NCBI GenBank assembly: GCA_021464245.1 | Contig: JADCRB010000086.1 | Span: forward strand, 248,001 to 312,000 | Source: Carallia brachiata | Lineage: Eukaryota > Streptophyta > Magnoliopsida > Malpighiales > Rhizophoraceae | DNA length: 64,000 bases | Direction: 5' to 3' | Shown: in pieces, positions 60,871 to 64,000 of the stretch | How positions within the stretch are numbered: position 1 is the first letter of the stretch | Layout: every line of letters begins with the position of its first letter | Program-made: the position numbers and the translations under genes | The notes under the pieces: model-generated | The model's database searches: none | What the model was told of the DNA's origin: nothing | The model's input: only the letters and a program-made list of their open reading frames with translations

Positions 60871-63800
60871 GGTTAGCTATTCAAGTTTGAATGTAATGTT
60901 TTAGTTGTAACTAAATTATGTTTAGTTTAGTTACTTTGTTATTATTTTTTTTTTGAGAGCTAGTTTAGTTACTTTATGGATATATATGAATATATATGTT
61001 TAGTAGAGGCAATTGAACTTGTTGTCCGCTTTGATGAGTTGGCACCAACAGCAGTTGGTTGCCTCTTTAGCTTACTCTAGTTGTAATAGTAATTATAATT
61101 TTTTTTTTTGACAGAATAATAATAATTATGATTGACAAGTTATACTTTAGACTTTGACTATAAGCTATGGAGATTACGTATTTTCGAGATAATGTTGAAT
61201 GAAAAAGTGACCCGTTCATCTCTAGTTTTCCTTCTCTCCTCTTGCTCTGTGCAAACTCTCTCATTTTCTATGAAGGAGTGATTGGTTTTACTTTTATTGT
61301 TATTATTATTATTAATTATTATTAATTAATTATTAATTATTTTTAATTAATTATATTATTTTATAATTATTATTATTATTATAATATTAATTAATTAATT
61401 ATTATTAATTTATAAAATTAATTTATAAAATAAAATAATAATATTTAATTAAATTAATATTAATTGTGTGTTAATAAAATGATCATTTTCGAGATTATAT
61501 TTCTATTTTGTTATAATAAATTATTTTTTAACTCTAATTAATATAAATTAATTTTGTAACATGCATATTTATAAATGAAAATTTATGTAACTTAAAAATT
61601 AATTACAATTTATAATAAATATATAAAAAAATTCTACTTATTTTTTGCACAGAAAAAAATATTATTATTGTGTCTTGGAAAAATAATATTATTTTTGATT
61701 ATGTTAGTTACCATTTATACAATAAAAAACAAAAAAAAAATTTGCTAATATGGACAAGAGAAAACGACACGTATTAACCCAATTTAAGATTGATATTATT
61801 ATTAATTTTTATGATTAAAATGATAATAAAATATTATTTTTAAAATAATATAAAAATTAATTTTTTAATTGTGGGACCCACCTTATTATTTATTTTCTTC
61901 CCATTCTTCCATATTCTCATTTCTCCGTGCAACCTTCGTTAGTGTTGGTCCGCAAATTACTCTCTCTGTACTTTCAGGAAAACTATTACACCACTGCCGA
62001 GGGACAATTTTGGAAGGTAAAATCCAAACAGCTGTTGATCCGGTTAATCTTATTTTTGTTATTGTCAAAAAAAAAAAGTTTTTTTTATTTTTGTCTAACA
62101 GCTGCTGATTGAGGTAAAATGCGACTTTAACAGTAATTTAAAAATTTTAATCAAACACTATAATTTTTACTTTTTAAAAAAACAACAATAACACTTTCTA
62201 TCAGGAAAACCAAATACTCCTTCAATGTTGCTGTAACGACACAAAGGCTCAAGAATAAGATTACGTCATGCTAAGATTCATTTATCGCAAGCGTTTTGTT
62301 TCTATTATTTATAAAATTGCAAGAATTGAACGTCATATAAGGAATCATAATTCAAAGAGATTCCATTTAGTTCTATTTCTCGTAGATAATGCACAAATAG
62401 CTTATGGATTCAATCTAGAATCTCTTGGTATAAATGATCTTAGACTTCAATATTCACGGAATTAAGTGTAGGAAGAGTAGTTGTCTCAATTATTTGCCGT
62501 CTTAGAATGTCTTTTCTTGTTCATCTACGAAAAATAATTCTTGAATCTCAATTCTTAAATTTAATACTCGGATTAATAATTTACATCATTAAGAATGATT
62601 ATTGCACTAATGAAGACGTTCATTAAAGTTCCATTCCTTAGCTACCTTCTGTCTGATTGTTCAGTTTTGGAATTAGTTTTATGTGATTTTTTTTCCTATT
62701 ACTTGGTAAGATCCGTAAACTTTGGATTGATGAAGGTGACATTGTCAATCCCAAAGACTAGGTCCTTTGGCTAAGCAAAATACAATGGAATCTCCTATTT
62801 TGGGAATGAACCGGCCATTTTGGATCAATTATCAATTAACAGAAAAAAAAAAAGTCACCTTCTTCTAGAATAAGTGCCTATTAATTTGCTAAAAAGTCTG
62901 AAGGCTAAAGCAAGTTTTATGCCTTGGAAAGCTTGTATACCAGCATATGTTGCAAGGCCTTTTCTCTTGATTTAACCATAATTTAATCACCACGGAGTCC
63001 CTCTCCGCAATCAGTTTTTTTGTTGTGATTGCCAGTCCAATATGCCCACATTCTTGGTAGCTGTAAGAAATTATGTTCGGGCTCTATGGACTTAAAATAT
63101 TTGGACTCAGATGTTAAGCTTTAATAATGGGTTTAAGGATGGTTCACCTTTCTCTTAAATTGCTTAAATGGTTTCTCCTTTGATTTATATGTCTTTCTTT
63201 CTTTTCTTTCCTACTCAACGTGGGATTTCCTTCAGTCATTCATTGGCCTCAAACTTAATACTATGATTTATAGGCTTTTAATGTCTGAATCATTTCTCAT
63301 TTATTCAACTACAATCTCTTAGTTATCTTCTTGTTGATTGATTGTTCACTTGGATTTTGGGTATAGGATCTTCTTTTTTTTATTCCTCTCAGTATAAAAC
63401 TCAAGATTGCACAGACACAGAGATAACGATACAAATATAGTGGACACAGATAAGCCGACACATCAATCTTAAAAAAATTAAAATATAGATACGATATAGA
63501 CACGTGTATATATACATATATATGCACAACTGAGTTTATATACACATATAAATCGAAACAAATATTATTTTTTAAAATATAATATAAATTATAACTTAAA
63601 TTTTAGATCAAATTTAATTTTTTTTTGTTAAAACGAATTTTATAATTTTTTTTAAATATATATGAAATTTTATAATATATATTAAGTACGAATATAAGAT
63701 AGCAGTAGAATTTAAAAAAAAAAATGAATCTTCTCTTATGGCCTCTTTTGAAAACATAAAAAAAATATAAAAAAAAGGATGGAGGCGCCTATTTTGCAAA

Positions 63801-64000
63801 AAAAAAAAAAAGAAAGAAAGGGAAGAGGATGACATGTCGGTCGTGTAAGATGGTCTATCAGCCATCATCATTGTTTTATTTTTTATTTTTTTAAAATGTG
63901 TCATAACTATATTTGATACATTTTCTTTTTGTGTTTAGTACGCATGTTCGAATTTTTTTGTAAAATTTTTGTCGGATACTATTAAACATATCCAACATGA

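Larger units (their letters stand above)
58731..64000. other. AT-rich intergenic DNA to the right edge
   Basis: No gene could be identified. An (ATT)n/(AATT)n-rich block lies at about 61290-61470. A GTTTG-type inverted pair lies around 60485-60870 ('tgtgtttgaatttgtgg' and 'cttttcatacaaatcaagc'). An unrecognised minus-strand ORF lies at 59666-60097. From about 63400 to the edge 'gacacagagataacgatac' and 'gtcggatac' type motifs suggest a worn hAT-like repeat. Confidence 0.4.

Overview
This is nuclear DNA from a flowering plant, most likely a woody eudicot. It is AT-rich, its genes carry GT-AG introns, and it holds plant-only families (fibrillin, trihelix factor, Tps-b terpene synthase), a Tat-lineage Ty3/gypsy retrotransposon, LINE 3' ends, and many hAT and Mutator-type miniature elements. 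I cannot name the species from sequence alone.

Layout. At 5.2-10.8 kb lie two intact minus-strand genes: a plastid fibrillin closest to the FBN5 group (seven exons) and, upstream of it, BolA2 (three exons). From memory these are also neighbours in Arabidopsis (At5g09820 and At5g09830). From 11 to 20 kb there are almost no genes, only nested transposons: a Mutator-type MITE split by a hAT element, another MITE, and a LINE 3' end with a 349-bp tandem duplication whose second copy is split by a 1.17-kb hAT element. A GT-2/DF1-type trihelix gene lies at 20.8-22.7 kb and a small membrane-protein gene at 26.7-27.3 kb; each has an apparent single-base frameshift. Two short polyadenylated retro-insertions follow (24.4-25.2 and 27.8-28.3 kb), then J-domain exons (28.9-29.3 kb) with no continuous frame.

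From 30,364 to 40,500 lies a complete-ended but decayed Tat-type gypsy element on the minus strand: paired LTRs, 5-bp target duplication, PBS, gag, protease, RT, two RNase H domains, integrase and PPT. Between integrase and its 3' LTR it carries an intact 203-codon ORF for a WUSCHEL-type homeobox protein (homeodomain, WUS-box, C-terminal EAR motif) with its own TATA box. This is the most unusual feature of the window.

The right part holds a gene for an acidic, probably N-myristoylated protein (45.8-48.7 kb, damaged second exon), a hAT MITE, about 0.9 kb of almost pure purine repeat, a further MITE, a LINE RNase H/3' end, and a seven-exon Tps-b terpene synthase (56.2-58.7 kb) with one damaged splice acceptor and one single-base deletion. 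Several otherwise well-conserved genes carry single-base lesions. This means either real gene decay or leftover assembly errors, and raw reads would decide which.
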